Origin: Symbiodinium natans
Lineage: Eukaryota; Sar; Dinophyceae; Suessiales; Symbiodiniaceae
Direction of reading: 5' to 3'
NCBI GenBank assembly: GCA_905221605.1
Contig: CAJNDS010001913.1
Location: forward strand, 112,501 to 167,500
DNA: 55,000 bases
Shown here: piece after piece, positions 52,401 through 55,000 of the stretch
Layout of the letters: every line of letters begins with the position of its first letter
Numbering within the stretch: the stretch's first letter is position 1
Made by a program: the position numbers and the translations under genes
The notes under the pieces: generated by a model
Seen by the model: only the letters and a program-made list of their open reading frames with translations
Databases searched by the model: none
Told to the model about the DNA's origin: nothing

Positions 52401-54578
52401 GGCTCGGGGGCAGGTTCCAAATGTGTTTAGGGTTTGGGGTTTGGGGTTTAGGGTTTAGGGTTTAGGGCTTGGATTTTTAACCCTTCGCCCAAGGGTTTTG
52501 AACCCCAAACCCTAGACCCCAAACCCTAAATCCTATAAACCCTACACCCTAAACCCCAAACCCTATATAAACCCTAAACCCCAAACCCTAAACCCCAAAC
52601 CCTAAACCCCAAACCCTAAGCCCTAAGCCCTTCATCCCAGACCCTAAACCCGAAACCATAAACCCTATAAACCCCAAAACCTAAACCCTAAAGCCCTAAA
52701 CCCTAATGCCTAAACCCTAAACCCTAAACCCTAAACCCTAAACCAGGTCGTTTTCCAGAACTACCCCTTCACCGTACCGGCCTTCTACGCGCTCGTCGTG
52801 CGAACCTGGGGTCCGCACAGCAATCCACCATTTCCAAAAGTTTAGGGTTTAGGGTTTAGGGTTTAGGGTTTAGGGTTTAGGGCTACCAGGACCCGGAGTA
52901 GGCCCTTATTCCCTTCTTTTCAGGGTTGGGGCTTCCTCATATAATCCCCTTTCAACCGAAAAGGGTACACCGACAGCGGTTTATGGTTCAAGGTGTTTAG
53001 CGCTGTTTAGGGATCCTAAACCCTGAAACCCAGAACCCTAAACCCTGAACCCTATACACCCTAGTCGAGATTTTCCGGGCTTCATGGGATTGGGGGTTTC
53101 CTACGGGCCGGGATCTCGGGTGTAGGATTTTGGGGTTTAGAGTTTAGGGTGGAAGGTTTGGGGTTTTGGGGTTTGGGGGTTTTGAGTTTAGGGTTTAGTG
53201 CTTTCGGGTTTTAGGGTTTAGGCTTGTAGGAGCTGACGGTCGCAACGTTTGGGGTTTTTGGGCTTCGGGGTTTTAGGGTGTTTAGGGTCAGGGTTTTGCG
53301 GTTTCAGGGCTTTGGGGGTTAAGGGTTTAGGTGGTTCGCAGGTTTACTTGGGTTTGGGGGGTTTCGGGGTTTATGGTGTTGAATGGTTTGCAGTTCAGGG
53401 CTTCGGAGTAGAAGCCTAGACTGTGCTAGTGAAAAGTGTTCTCATGATCAGGTACCCTAAGGGCCCACCTGGCTAGTTCTCTTCTCAGTCGTTAGGGTCC
53501 TTCTTTGGGTCCCCTAATGATTTTGTACGGCATTTTCAGAAATAAAGAAAAGAATCCCCCCAGAAAAGGAACCCCAGTTCAAGAACCACCCATGTAAAAA
53601 AACAGGGTACAGTTGGGCAGCACGCAAGTTTCCAAGTAGTGCCTCCGGGCCCAAGTCTACAGTAGTTAAATAGGCATATGAACTGTTGAGGGTGTACAAC
53701 CCTGAACCGCAATGTATATCTGACCCCTAAACCCTAAACCCTAAACCCTAAACCCTAAACCCTATACCCTAAACCCTAAACCCTAAACCCTAAACCCTAA
53801 ACCCTAAACCCTAAACCCACAGAAAGATGGGAGCCTGGCGAACAGTACGGCCGCCTTCTGATTCGGGTCGAGGCTTTGCGACTTCAGAGCCGATAATCTG
53901 CTTTCGTAGGCTCTGAGTTTCAAAGCTCCTTGTGTAGGACTCCTCGGTTAGGGTCTAGGGTCTAGGGTCTAGGGTCTAGGGTCTAGGGTCTAGGGTTTAG
54001 GGTTTAGGGTTCAGGGTTTAGGGTTTAGGGTTAGCGTTTAGGGTTTAGGATTTGGGGTTTAGGGTTTAGGGTTTTTGGGATTTAGGGTAACCGGTAACCT
54101 ACAAAAGTCGTTTCCGCTTTCGTAAGGCAGGTCTGGATGACAGACCTTTTGGGGGGGCTCTTGACTGCAGAACTTTGTTTTGCCCCCCTGAATCCTAAAC
54201 CCCAAACCCCAAACCCTAACCCGTAACCTAAGAATCCTGCGCCAGAATCCCCAAAAGCACAGAACCCGAGGACATCCGAACCTCCTTCGTGGTTGGGCGT
54301 TCGTGCCCTATAATCCCTAAACCCTAAACCGTAAACCCCAAACCCTAAGACCTAAACCCTAAACCCTAAGCCCTGAGCCGACCCAAACCCCATAAACCCT
54401 AAACCCTGAACCCTGAACCCTAAACCCCTAAACCCTAAACCTAAACCCTAAACCCTACACGCCCTCTAAAGCCCAAAACCCCAAAAGCCCTGTGATGCAA
54501 GGATCGCTGGTGAACCTCGAGGGCCTGGCGCTGTCCATTGACGAGGACTATCGCGTCCTCGAGGTGCCCTACGATTTT
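26561..54578 (+). CDS. UbiB/ABC1 (ADCK) atypical kinase, at least 23 exons, 3' end outside window
   Basis: Assembled from 23 short exons listed separately (about 1.1 kb of coding over 28 kb). The translation follows the UbiB/ABC1 family from the N-terminal KxGQ motif (KLGQ, exons 2-3), through 'PF..EEA' (exon 4), the alanine-rich loop AAAS (exon 6), the catalytic-lysine strand RVAVK then VQRP (exons 7-8), the ExD motif in FEELDYD (exon 10), the hinge VIVMEWIDG (exons 12-13), the catalytic loop HADPHPGN (exon 15) and metal-binding DFG (exon 16), to the C-terminal LVNLEGLALS (exon 23). No essential residue is missing. Family members act in mitochondria (coenzyme Q biosynthesis) or plastids (plastoglobule prenyl-lipid metabolism). 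The wording is closer to plastid ABC1K types (impression only). The 5' exons before PEELQRR and the end after about DYRVLEVPYDF are not seen. Introns hold telomeric arrays, small elements and one nested gene. Confidence 0.88.
26761..26884. mobile_element. 124-bp TACAGGGTGGGG inverted-repeat element (copy 1)
   Basis: The ends are perfect inverted repeats for 18 bases (TACAGGGTGGGGCCCCCT). The interior has four GTTATAAG-like words. The copy at 38069-38192 is identical at all 124 positions by my alignment. The terminal TA may be a TA target duplication, as in Tc1/mariner-type MITEs. It lies in kinase intron 1. Confidence 0.9.
27200..27300 (-). repeat. CCCTAAA array in kinase intron 1
   Basis: About 13 units, followed by an island at 27303-27362 and a TTTAGGG array. 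One of several strand switches inside this 1.9-kb intron; another long CCCTAAA/CCCCAAA array is at 27553-27718. Confidence 0.9.
28475..28514 (+). CDS. ABC1 kinase exon 2 (KxGQ motif, first half)
   Basis: Encodes ELLISLGPTFVKL plus the first base of G. Acceptor GTAG, donor GC (TTGG|GCCAGG). Confidence 0.9.
28785..28935. repeat. Alternating CCCTAAA-CCCCAAA dimer array
   Basis: About ten 14-base units made of one CCCTAAA and one CCCCAAA. A higher-order unit shows that variants spread by unequal exchange or template copying, not by random mutation. Confidence 0.9.
29218..29318. mobile_element. GGGATGTTCC inverted-repeat element (copy 2)
   Basis: Ends GGGATGTTCCCCCTTT and GAGTGGGAACATCCC. The interior holds ACTACCTGTCCTT and AAGGACTGCTAGTA as a second inverted pair. 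No telomeric insert. It lies in kinase intron 2. Confidence 0.8.
29632..29699 (+). CDS. ABC1 kinase exon 3 (KxGQ second half)
   Basis: Completes GQ and encodes QSLSVRPDVL then NEIFLAEFQEFQ. Acceptor CCTAG. Donor GA (CAG|GAGACC), chosen because it gives the family spacing to 'PF'; an alternative end at 29711 would need a CA donor. Confidence 0.88.
30865..30911 (+). CDS. ABC1 kinase exon 4
   Basis: Encodes DGVAPFDHEEAVKLA, matching the family 'LQD.VPPF..EEA' segment. Acceptor GTCGAG, donor GC (CCTG|GCGCCC). Confidence 0.85.
31160..31312 (-). repeat. CCCTAGA array passing into CCCTAAA array
   Basis: About ten CCCTAGA units (31160-31230) followed by about twelve CCCTAAA units. An abrupt switch of variant within one array, in kinase intron 4. 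Confidence 0.95.
32100..32128 (+). CDS. ABC1 kinase exon 5 (29-base exon)
   Basis: Encodes GLGIRDLSE. The joined length between exons 4 and 6 equals the family spacing. Acceptor TTAG, donor GT (GAAT|GTTGCC). The shortest exon seen. Confidence 0.7.
32190..32290. mobile_element. CTAAGGGTCCATG element fragment (copy 2)
   Basis: Shares CTAAGGGTCCATG, ACCTATCTA and ATACTTGGGCCT with the full copy at 42376-42482. The right terminus is degenerate. Confidence 0.6.
32578..32693. mobile_element. CTAGGACCC inverted-repeat element (copy 1)
   Basis: 116-bp element with ends CTAGGACCC and GGGTCTAG and a 4-bp target duplication TATC (32574-32577 and 32694-32697). The interior (TTCCCTTATTATAGTCCCCT, AAAAAGGGTACCCTTTGTTAT) resembles the CTTGG family, so the two are related. 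It ends just upstream of kinase exon 6. Confidence 0.85.
32735..32784 (+). CDS. ABC1 kinase exon 6 (AAAS loop)
   Basis: Encodes FRTFASQPVAAASLGQ, with the family's alanine-rich loop replacing the usual glycine-rich loop. Acceptor CGGAG, donor GC (CAG|GCGTGC). An inverted-repeat element ends 41 bases upstream. Confidence 0.92.
32924..33206. mobile_element. TTACTTGGAGG element with telomeric insert
   Basis: Left end TTTACTTGGAGGGTCCTGGTACTTAGCAACCC (split here: TTTACTTGGAGGG, TACTTAGCAACCC) and right end AGTACACTGAACCTCCAAG are inverted. A TTTAGGG array (32970-33031) sits near the left end. Related copies or fragments lie at 39665-39812, 40740-40940, 43405-43480, 46980-47063, 48246-48418 and 49560-49760. 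Confidence 0.7.
33442..33486 (+). CDS. ABC1 kinase exon 7 (catalytic lysine strand)
   Basis: Encodes VYKAVLKDGRRVAVK, ending at the conserved lysine. Acceptor CTGCAG, donor GC (AAA|GCACCA). The frame stays open beyond the donor, but the next exon supplies the family VQRP. Confidence 0.95.
33509..33608 (+). repeat. TTTAGGG array, about 14 units, after exon 7
   Basis: Begins about 20 bases after the GC donor of exon 7 and is in the orientation typical for the 5' side of these introns. Confidence 0.95.
33621..33719. mobile_element. CTAGGACCC inverted-repeat element (copy 2)
   Basis: Begins CTAGGACCCGGAGTAG and ends TTACTCCTGGGTC, with the same interior motifs as the copy at 32578 (AACCAAAAAGGGCACCC). 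The target duplication is not clear. Further fragments begin at 38232 and 52885. Confidence 0.75.
34192..34307 (+). mobile_element. CTTGG-family element (copy 3)
   Basis: Left end CTTGGTTGCCCAGTGGTA and shared interior (TTCCCTTTATACAG, AAAAAGGGTACCC). The right end reads TTTCTGGGTTGCCCC and is then followed by a second piece of element-like sequence (TTTTTTGGTTCAAGG), suggesting truncation or nested insertion. It lies in kinase intron 7. Confidence 0.7.
34377..34435 (+). CDS. ABC1 kinase exon 8
   Basis: Encodes VQRPNLTETVSLDLVIARL. Acceptor TGTAG, donor GA (CTCGC|GAGATT), directly followed by T16 and a poly-G run. Confidence 0.9.
34441..34476. repeat. T16-G20 homopolymer junction
   Basis: A T run followed directly by a G run, starting five bases into kinase intron 8. 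Confidence 0.9.
35271..35317 (+). CDS. ABC1 kinase exon 9
   Basis: Encodes QIAKLLMSFNDLLPE. Acceptor GTGCAG, donor GC (GAAG|GCGTCG). The joined reading is LLPEGLQNSDLL, as in the family. Confidence 0.85.
36255..36620. other. Island with GCGGACATG motif cluster in kinase intron 9
   Basis: GCGGACATG or a one-base variant occurs about eight times between 36310 and 36480, irregularly spaced. The plus frame is open for 133 codons (LEGADMRGHERGQDSVAADM), the minus for 123. Flanked by CCCTAAA-like sequence on the left and TTTAGGG on the right, like an exon. It could be a nested gene, a dispersed repeat, or chance. Confidence 0.4.
36690..37060. other. Unassigned non-telomeric island in kinase intron 9
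   Basis: About 370 bases with no telomeric repeat; plus frame open for about 85-100 codons (NYDIRGADALCQVFWPDLCM). No family recognised. Confidence 0.3.
37241..37314 (+). CDS. ABC1 kinase exon 10 (ExD motif)
   Basis: Encodes LQNSDLLGFVDAF then GQRVFEELDYD. The E-L-D of the family ExD motif is present. Acceptor TCACAG; the donor is taken as GC (GAC|GCGGGG), but this end is the least certain. Confidence 0.9.
37568..37675. mobile_element. GGGATGTTCC inverted-repeat element (copy 3)
   Basis: Begins TTGGGATGTACTCCCTTATA and ends TAAGGTGGAACATCCCAA. It has the AGCAGTCCTTAATAGGGAT half also seen in the copies at 26045 and 29218. No telomeric insert. Confidence 0.8.
37858..37968 (-). repeat. CCCTAAA array, about 16 units, in intron 10
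   Basis: Near-perfect array, preceded by mixed CCCTAAG/CCCTAAA units. Confidence 0.95.
38069..38192. mobile_element. 124-bp TACAGGGTGGGG element (copy 2)
   Basis: Identical to 26761-26884, about 11.3 kb away, in kinase intron 10. It is flanked on both sides by telomeric words. Confidence 0.9.
38616..38739 (+). mobile_element. CTTGG-family element with telomeric insert (copy 4)
   Basis: Ends CTTGGTAGC and GGGACCAAG with target duplication CACA (38612-38615 and 38740-38743). After CTTGGTAG the expected CCCAGTGGTA stretch is replaced by about 27 bases of CCCTAAA-like repeat (38628-38655), after which the family sequence resumes (TTGGTTCTGGGTT, TTATAAAGTAACC). Confidence 0.85.
39245..39540. other. 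Unassigned non-telomeric island in kinase intron 10
   Basis: Open for about 100 codons on the plus strand (SLALNVLESAGYLWLDASVT then DCPSGNISGNWDHVVC) before running into CCCTAAA. No family recognised; low confidence that it is coding. Confidence 0.25.
40009..40065 (+). CDS. ABC1 kinase exon 11
   Basis: Encodes ICRNAQRFRELYGDQAKLK. NAQRF corresponds to the family NAERF. Acceptor GCCAG (nearby alternatives exist), donor GC (AAG|GCCAAG). One residue may be missing against the family between exons 10 and 11. Confidence 0.85.
40538..40579 (+). CDS. ABC1 kinase exon 12
   Basis: Encodes VPIMYPKLATRQVI, the strand leading to the hinge. Acceptor GAGAG, donor GT (ATT|GTCCGG). Confidence 0.9.
41228..41279 (+). 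CDS. ABC1 kinase exon 13 (hinge)
   Basis: Encodes VMEWIDGVKLTDVEAIR, a near-invariant family segment. Acceptor GTCCAG, donor GT (CGGG|GTCTCG). Confidence 0.95.
41743..41796. other. Hairpin with CATAATAGTAT arms
   Basis: CATAATAGTATGCTTCAG and its imperfect inverse ending CTGAATACTATTATG surround a short loop, in kinase intron 13 in a 240-base island without telomeric repeat. It may be a further small inverted-repeat element. Confidence 0.6.
41937..42026 (-). repeat. CCCTAAA array, about 12 units
   Basis: Perfect interstitial telomeric array in kinase intron 13. Confidence 0.95.
42290..42324 (+). CDS. ABC1 kinase exon 14
   Basis: Encodes LDPLTFITIGI, filling the family gap between the hinge and the catalytic loop. 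Acceptor ACAAG, donor GA (ATT|GACACT). Confidence 0.82.
42376..42482. mobile_element. CTAAGGGTCCATG inverted-repeat element (copy 1)
   Basis: Ends CCTAAGGGTCCATGTACC and GGTACATGGACCCTTAGG are near-perfect inverses. A second inner inverted pair (ATATACTTGGGCC and GGGCCCAAATATATAC) gives a long hairpin. Kinase intron 14. Fragments lie near 18289, 32190 and 45549. Confidence 0.85.
43300..43404. repeat. Partial duplicates of the exon 15 acceptor region
   Basis: CTCATCCCACACT occurs at about 43316, and CTCATCCCACACCTCAGGAG followed by TGCT at about 43379, both resembling the true acceptor CTCATCCCACACTGCAGGAG at 43661-43680. The upstream flanks (GGCTTGGGGTTCTGAAGG, GTTTGGGGTTCTTGAGG) also repeat, so the unit was tandemly duplicated within the intron. 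Confidence 0.75.
43530..43626. repeat. CCCCAAA variant heptamer array
   Basis: About twelve tandem CCCCAAA units, then a switch to CCCTAAA just upstream of exon 15. Confidence 0.95.
43678..43758 (+). CDS. ABC1 kinase exon 15 (catalytic loop)
   Basis: The longest exon, 81 bases. It encodes ECSMRQLLEHGFF then HADPHPGNFFVTKQ. HxDxHPGN is the family catalytic loop, with D and N as catalytic and metal-binding residues. Acceptor CTGCAG, donor GC (CAG|GCCCGA). Partial copies of its acceptor lie upstream at 43315 and 43379. Confidence 0.97.
44720..44751 (+). CDS. ABC1 kinase exon 16 (DFG)
   Basis: Encodes GELCILDFGM. D-F-G binds the metal ion. Acceptor AAGCAG, donor GC (ATGAT|GCGTCT). Confidence 0.93.
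45363..45393 (+). CDS. ABC1 kinase exon 17
   Basis: Encodes SEMPKEARLS. Acceptor TGTCAG, donor GT (TCC|GTCGCC). Joined reading: DFGMMSEMPKEARLSVIQH. Confidence 0.85.
45920..46000 (+). repeat. TTTAGGG array before exon 18
   Basis: About 11 units. One of the seven introns in which the array nearest the acceptor is not CCCTAAA. Confidence 0.95.
46028..46058 (+). CDS. ABC1 kinase exon 18
   Basis: Encodes VIQHIVHIVN. Acceptor CCCCAG, donor GC (AATC|GCCCCC), which completes R as CGC with the next exon. Confidence 0.88.
46675..46706 (+). CDS. ABC1 kinase exon 19
   Basis: Encodes DYRGMAADYH. Acceptor CAGCAG, donor GC (CAC|GCCACT). Confidence 0.88.
47325..47618. repeat. CCCCCAAA-type degenerate array, about 290 bases
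   Basis: Almost only C and A on the plus strand, with units CCCCAAA, CCCCCAAA and CCCCCCAAA in irregular order. The glycine/tryptophan-rich minus-strand ORFs here are translations of this repeat. Confidence 0.95.
47885..47943 (+). CDS. ABC1 kinase exon 20
   Basis: Encodes ELGFLARDIDVRPIAPKLE, like the plant plastid relatives' 'RLGFLAKDTDVSPIVPALE' segment (from memory). Acceptor CACCAG, donor GC (GAGGC|GCTCCG). Confidence 0.92.
49364..49412 (+). CDS. ABC1 kinase exon 21
   Basis: Encodes QLQAISFKTIVDGLTE. Acceptor CTTTACAG, preceded by the only long classical pyrimidine tract seen. Donor GC (GAG|GCATGG). Confidence 0.85.
49633..49722 (-). repeat. CCCTAAA array inside a TTACTTGGAGG-type element
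   Basis: About 12 units between a left half (CAACCCACATTTTAG, TATAGGTACAGTAC) and the right terminus GGGTTACTAAGTACC...CCTCCAAGTAGG of a recognised element family, so the array grew inside the element. Confidence 0.8.
50688..52175 (+). CDS. Ubl-RCC1-like repeat protein, 495 aa, nested in kinase intron 21
   Basis: The start is the ATG in GGCCATGG. It is preferred over the in-frame ATG at 50622 because the ubiquitin-like region begins there (AISVAVHLLSGKRVSLETQE). The ubiquitin-like part covers about residues 1-72 with the 'LLSGDGSVLDAAETV' loop. Ten 41-residue repeats follow, with consensus FAAILEDGSVVTWGDADFGG then DSSSVQAQLKGVQHIQA. They resemble short RCC1/BLIP-II-type beta-propeller blades (SVVTWG corresponds to the 'V..WG' core). 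The last unit is cut after VHFI-stop. No intron, signal peptide or membrane segment. Such propellers bind proteins; the partner is unknown. The gene is co-oriented with the host kinase gene. Confidence 0.9.
   Translation: MAISVAVHLLSGKRVSLETQEDALVEELNKRAQRALAVGKGRLLSGDGSVLDAAETVKRARIRSGDELSLQVQLPQVAASTYMGCFGMGAAFAAILGDGSVVTWGSGGFGGDSSYVQDQLTSVRHIQATFSAFAAICGDGAVVTWGDADDSGDSTSVQAQLKGVQHIQATSRAFAAVLEDGSIVTWGDADFGGDSSCVQAQLKCVQHVQATTRAFAAILEDGSVVTWGDADFGGDSSSVQAQLKGVRHIQATLHAFAAIHGDGSVVTWGRVGSGGDSSSVKAQLKEVQHIQASERAFAAICRDGSVVSWGHAGCGGDSSSVQAQLQGVQHIKAAERAFAAIRCDGSVVTWGASDFGGDSNSVQAQLKGVQRIQASLAAFAAICGDGSVVTWGSADVGGDSSSAQDQLKGVQCVQASPGAFAAILEDGSVVTWGAANFGGDSSSVQAQLKGVQHIQACQRAFAAILRDGSVVTWGCFRSGGDSTSVQAQLRGVHFI
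52176..52740. repeat. Repeat stretch downstream of RCC1-like gene
   Basis: An untranslated-looking 140-base island is followed by CCCTAAA, TTTAGGG and mixed CCCTAAA/CCCCAAA arrays up to exon 22. No gene seen. Confidence 0.8.
52747..52801 (+). CDS. ABC1 kinase exon 22
   Basis: Encodes VVFQNYPFTVPAFYALVV. Acceptor ACCAG, which abuts a CCCTAAA array with only the AG between. Donor GA (GTGC|GAACCT). Confidence 0.9.
53090..53700. other. Intron 22 filler
   Basis: Degenerate GGGTTT-rich sequence to about 53400, then a 250-base island with no recognised coding; the small minus-strand ORF at 53514-53699 matches nothing known. Several words (CCTAAGGGCCCACC, CTCCGGGCCCAAG) resemble termini of the small inverted-repeat elements. 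Confidence 0.5.
53727..53819 (-). repeat. CCCTAAA array, about 13 units, in intron 22
   Basis: Interstitial array, perfect except for one CCCTATA unit. Confidence 0.95.
53949..53993. repeat. GGGTCTA variant heptamer array
   Basis: Six perfect GGGTCTA units passing directly into GGGTTTA units. It is the complement of the CCCTAGA type seen at 31160. Confidence 0.95.
54502..54578 (+). CDS. ABC1 kinase exon 23 (last in window)
   Basis: Encodes SLVNLEGLALSIDEDYRVLE, then possibly VPYDF. Acceptor GCAAG. The donor is GT either at 54564 (GAG|GTGCCC) or at 54579 (TTT|GTAATT). Family members continue for at least 100 further residues, so more exons lie to the right of the window. Confidence 0.9.
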
Positions 54579-54589
54579 GTAATTTGTAA

Positions 54590-54900
54590 GGTAGTCATGG
54601 TTTATAAGGGTCTATAAGGGTTTGTAAGGGTTTATAAGGGTTCAGGGTTTAGGGTGTAGGGTTTAGGGTTTATAAGGGTTTTGTACGGGGTTGTAAGGGT
54701 TTATAAGGGTTCAGGGTTCAGGGTTGGGTTTTTAGGGTTGCAGGGTTAATGAGGCTTATAGGGTTTATAGGGCTTGCAGGGTTTATAAGGTTCATAGGGT
54801 TTTGGGTTTAGACTTTAGGGGTTATAGGGTTCAGGGTTTAGGGTTGAGACTTTAGGGTTATAGGGTTTATAGGGCGTCGGGCCTCGACTTTGGGGTTATA
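54590..54900 (+). repeat. GGGTTTATAA-type array after exon 23
   Basis: Degenerate array of GGGTTTATAA and GGGTTTATA units, G-rich on the plus strand as expected just after a donor. Confidence 0.85.
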
Positions 54901-54933
54901 GGGCATTGATCAGATCAAGCTTCCTGGCAGAAT

Positions 54934-55000
54934 ACCCTAAACCCTAAACCCTAAACCCTAAACCCTAAACCCTAAACCCTAAACCCTAAACCCTAAACCC
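54934..55000 (-). repeat. CCCTAAA array at the window edge
   Basis: More than nine perfect units, cut by the window end. Kinase coding must resume to the right, so this is interstitial and not a chromosome end. Confidence 0.9.

Noticed and set aside
54934-55000. Possible true chromosome end at the window edge
   Set aside because: The array is only one of many interstitial arrays, the last kinase exon at 54502 requires more coding to the right, and arrays of both strands occur throughout.
1-55000. tRNA or rRNA genes
   Set aside because: No cloverleaf boxes or rRNA core sequences were recognised by eye; a covariance-model search would be needed to exclude small RNAs.

Overview
The window reads as nuclear DNA of a dinoflagellate, most likely a Symbiodiniaceae/Suessiales-type genome (inference). 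Four things point there: pervasive TTTAGGG-type telomeric heptamers, introns that mostly begin with GC or GA instead of GT and end AG|G, tandem-repeat proteins (FNIP, ankyrin, RCC1-like) with an N-terminal ubiquitin-like fold, and small inverted-repeat elements that behave like introners. A very large part of the 55 kb is interstitial telomeric repeat (TTTAGGG or CCCTAAA, plus variant heptamers and 9-mers) in short arrays that switch strand every few hundred bases. The single-copy sequence lies as islands between them.

Layout. 1-2.9 kb: telomeric filler and a duplicated block. 2913-5114: intact single-exon Ubl-FNIP repeat gene. 5.1-7.8 kb: repeat filler. 7784-9470: Ubl-ankyrin gene, open for 210 codons, then broken by frameshifts; its last frame ends in a telomeric TAG. 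9.5-17.2 kb: telomeric arrays, a minisatellite, two diverged segmental duplications and a few exon-sized coding-like islands. 17.2-17.9 kb: a decayed coding fragment carrying an inverted-repeat element. 18-22.2 kb: repeats and an AT-rich island. 22324-24505: second Ubl-FNIP copy, interrupted near its start by an introner-like insertion and later by a 4-base frameshift.

From about 26.5 kb to the window end lies one gene that no long ORF reveals. It is a UbiB/ABC1 (ADCK) atypical kinase cut into at least 23 exons of 29-81 bases, in order and in phase, separated by introns of about 0.5-3.3 kb. All family motifs are present in order: KxGQ, AAAS loop, VAVK lysine, ExD, HxDxHPGN and DFG. By my reading 13 of 22 donors are GC, 5 GA and only 4 GT; every acceptor is AG. 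The first telomeric array after the donor is in TTTAGGG orientation in 19 of 22 introns, and the last before the acceptor is CCCTAAA in 15 of 22, so many introns are bounded by long inverted telomeric repeats that could pair in the pre-mRNA. The gene runs past the right edge.

The introns also hold several families of short terminal-inverted-repeat elements (two copies of one are identical over 124 bases), and a complete Ubl-RCC1-like gene (50688-52175) nested in intron 21. The working picture is intron gain by introner insertion, then intron growth by telomeric-repeat accretion. Splice-site choices were made by fitting to the remembered family consensus and need transcript confirmation.
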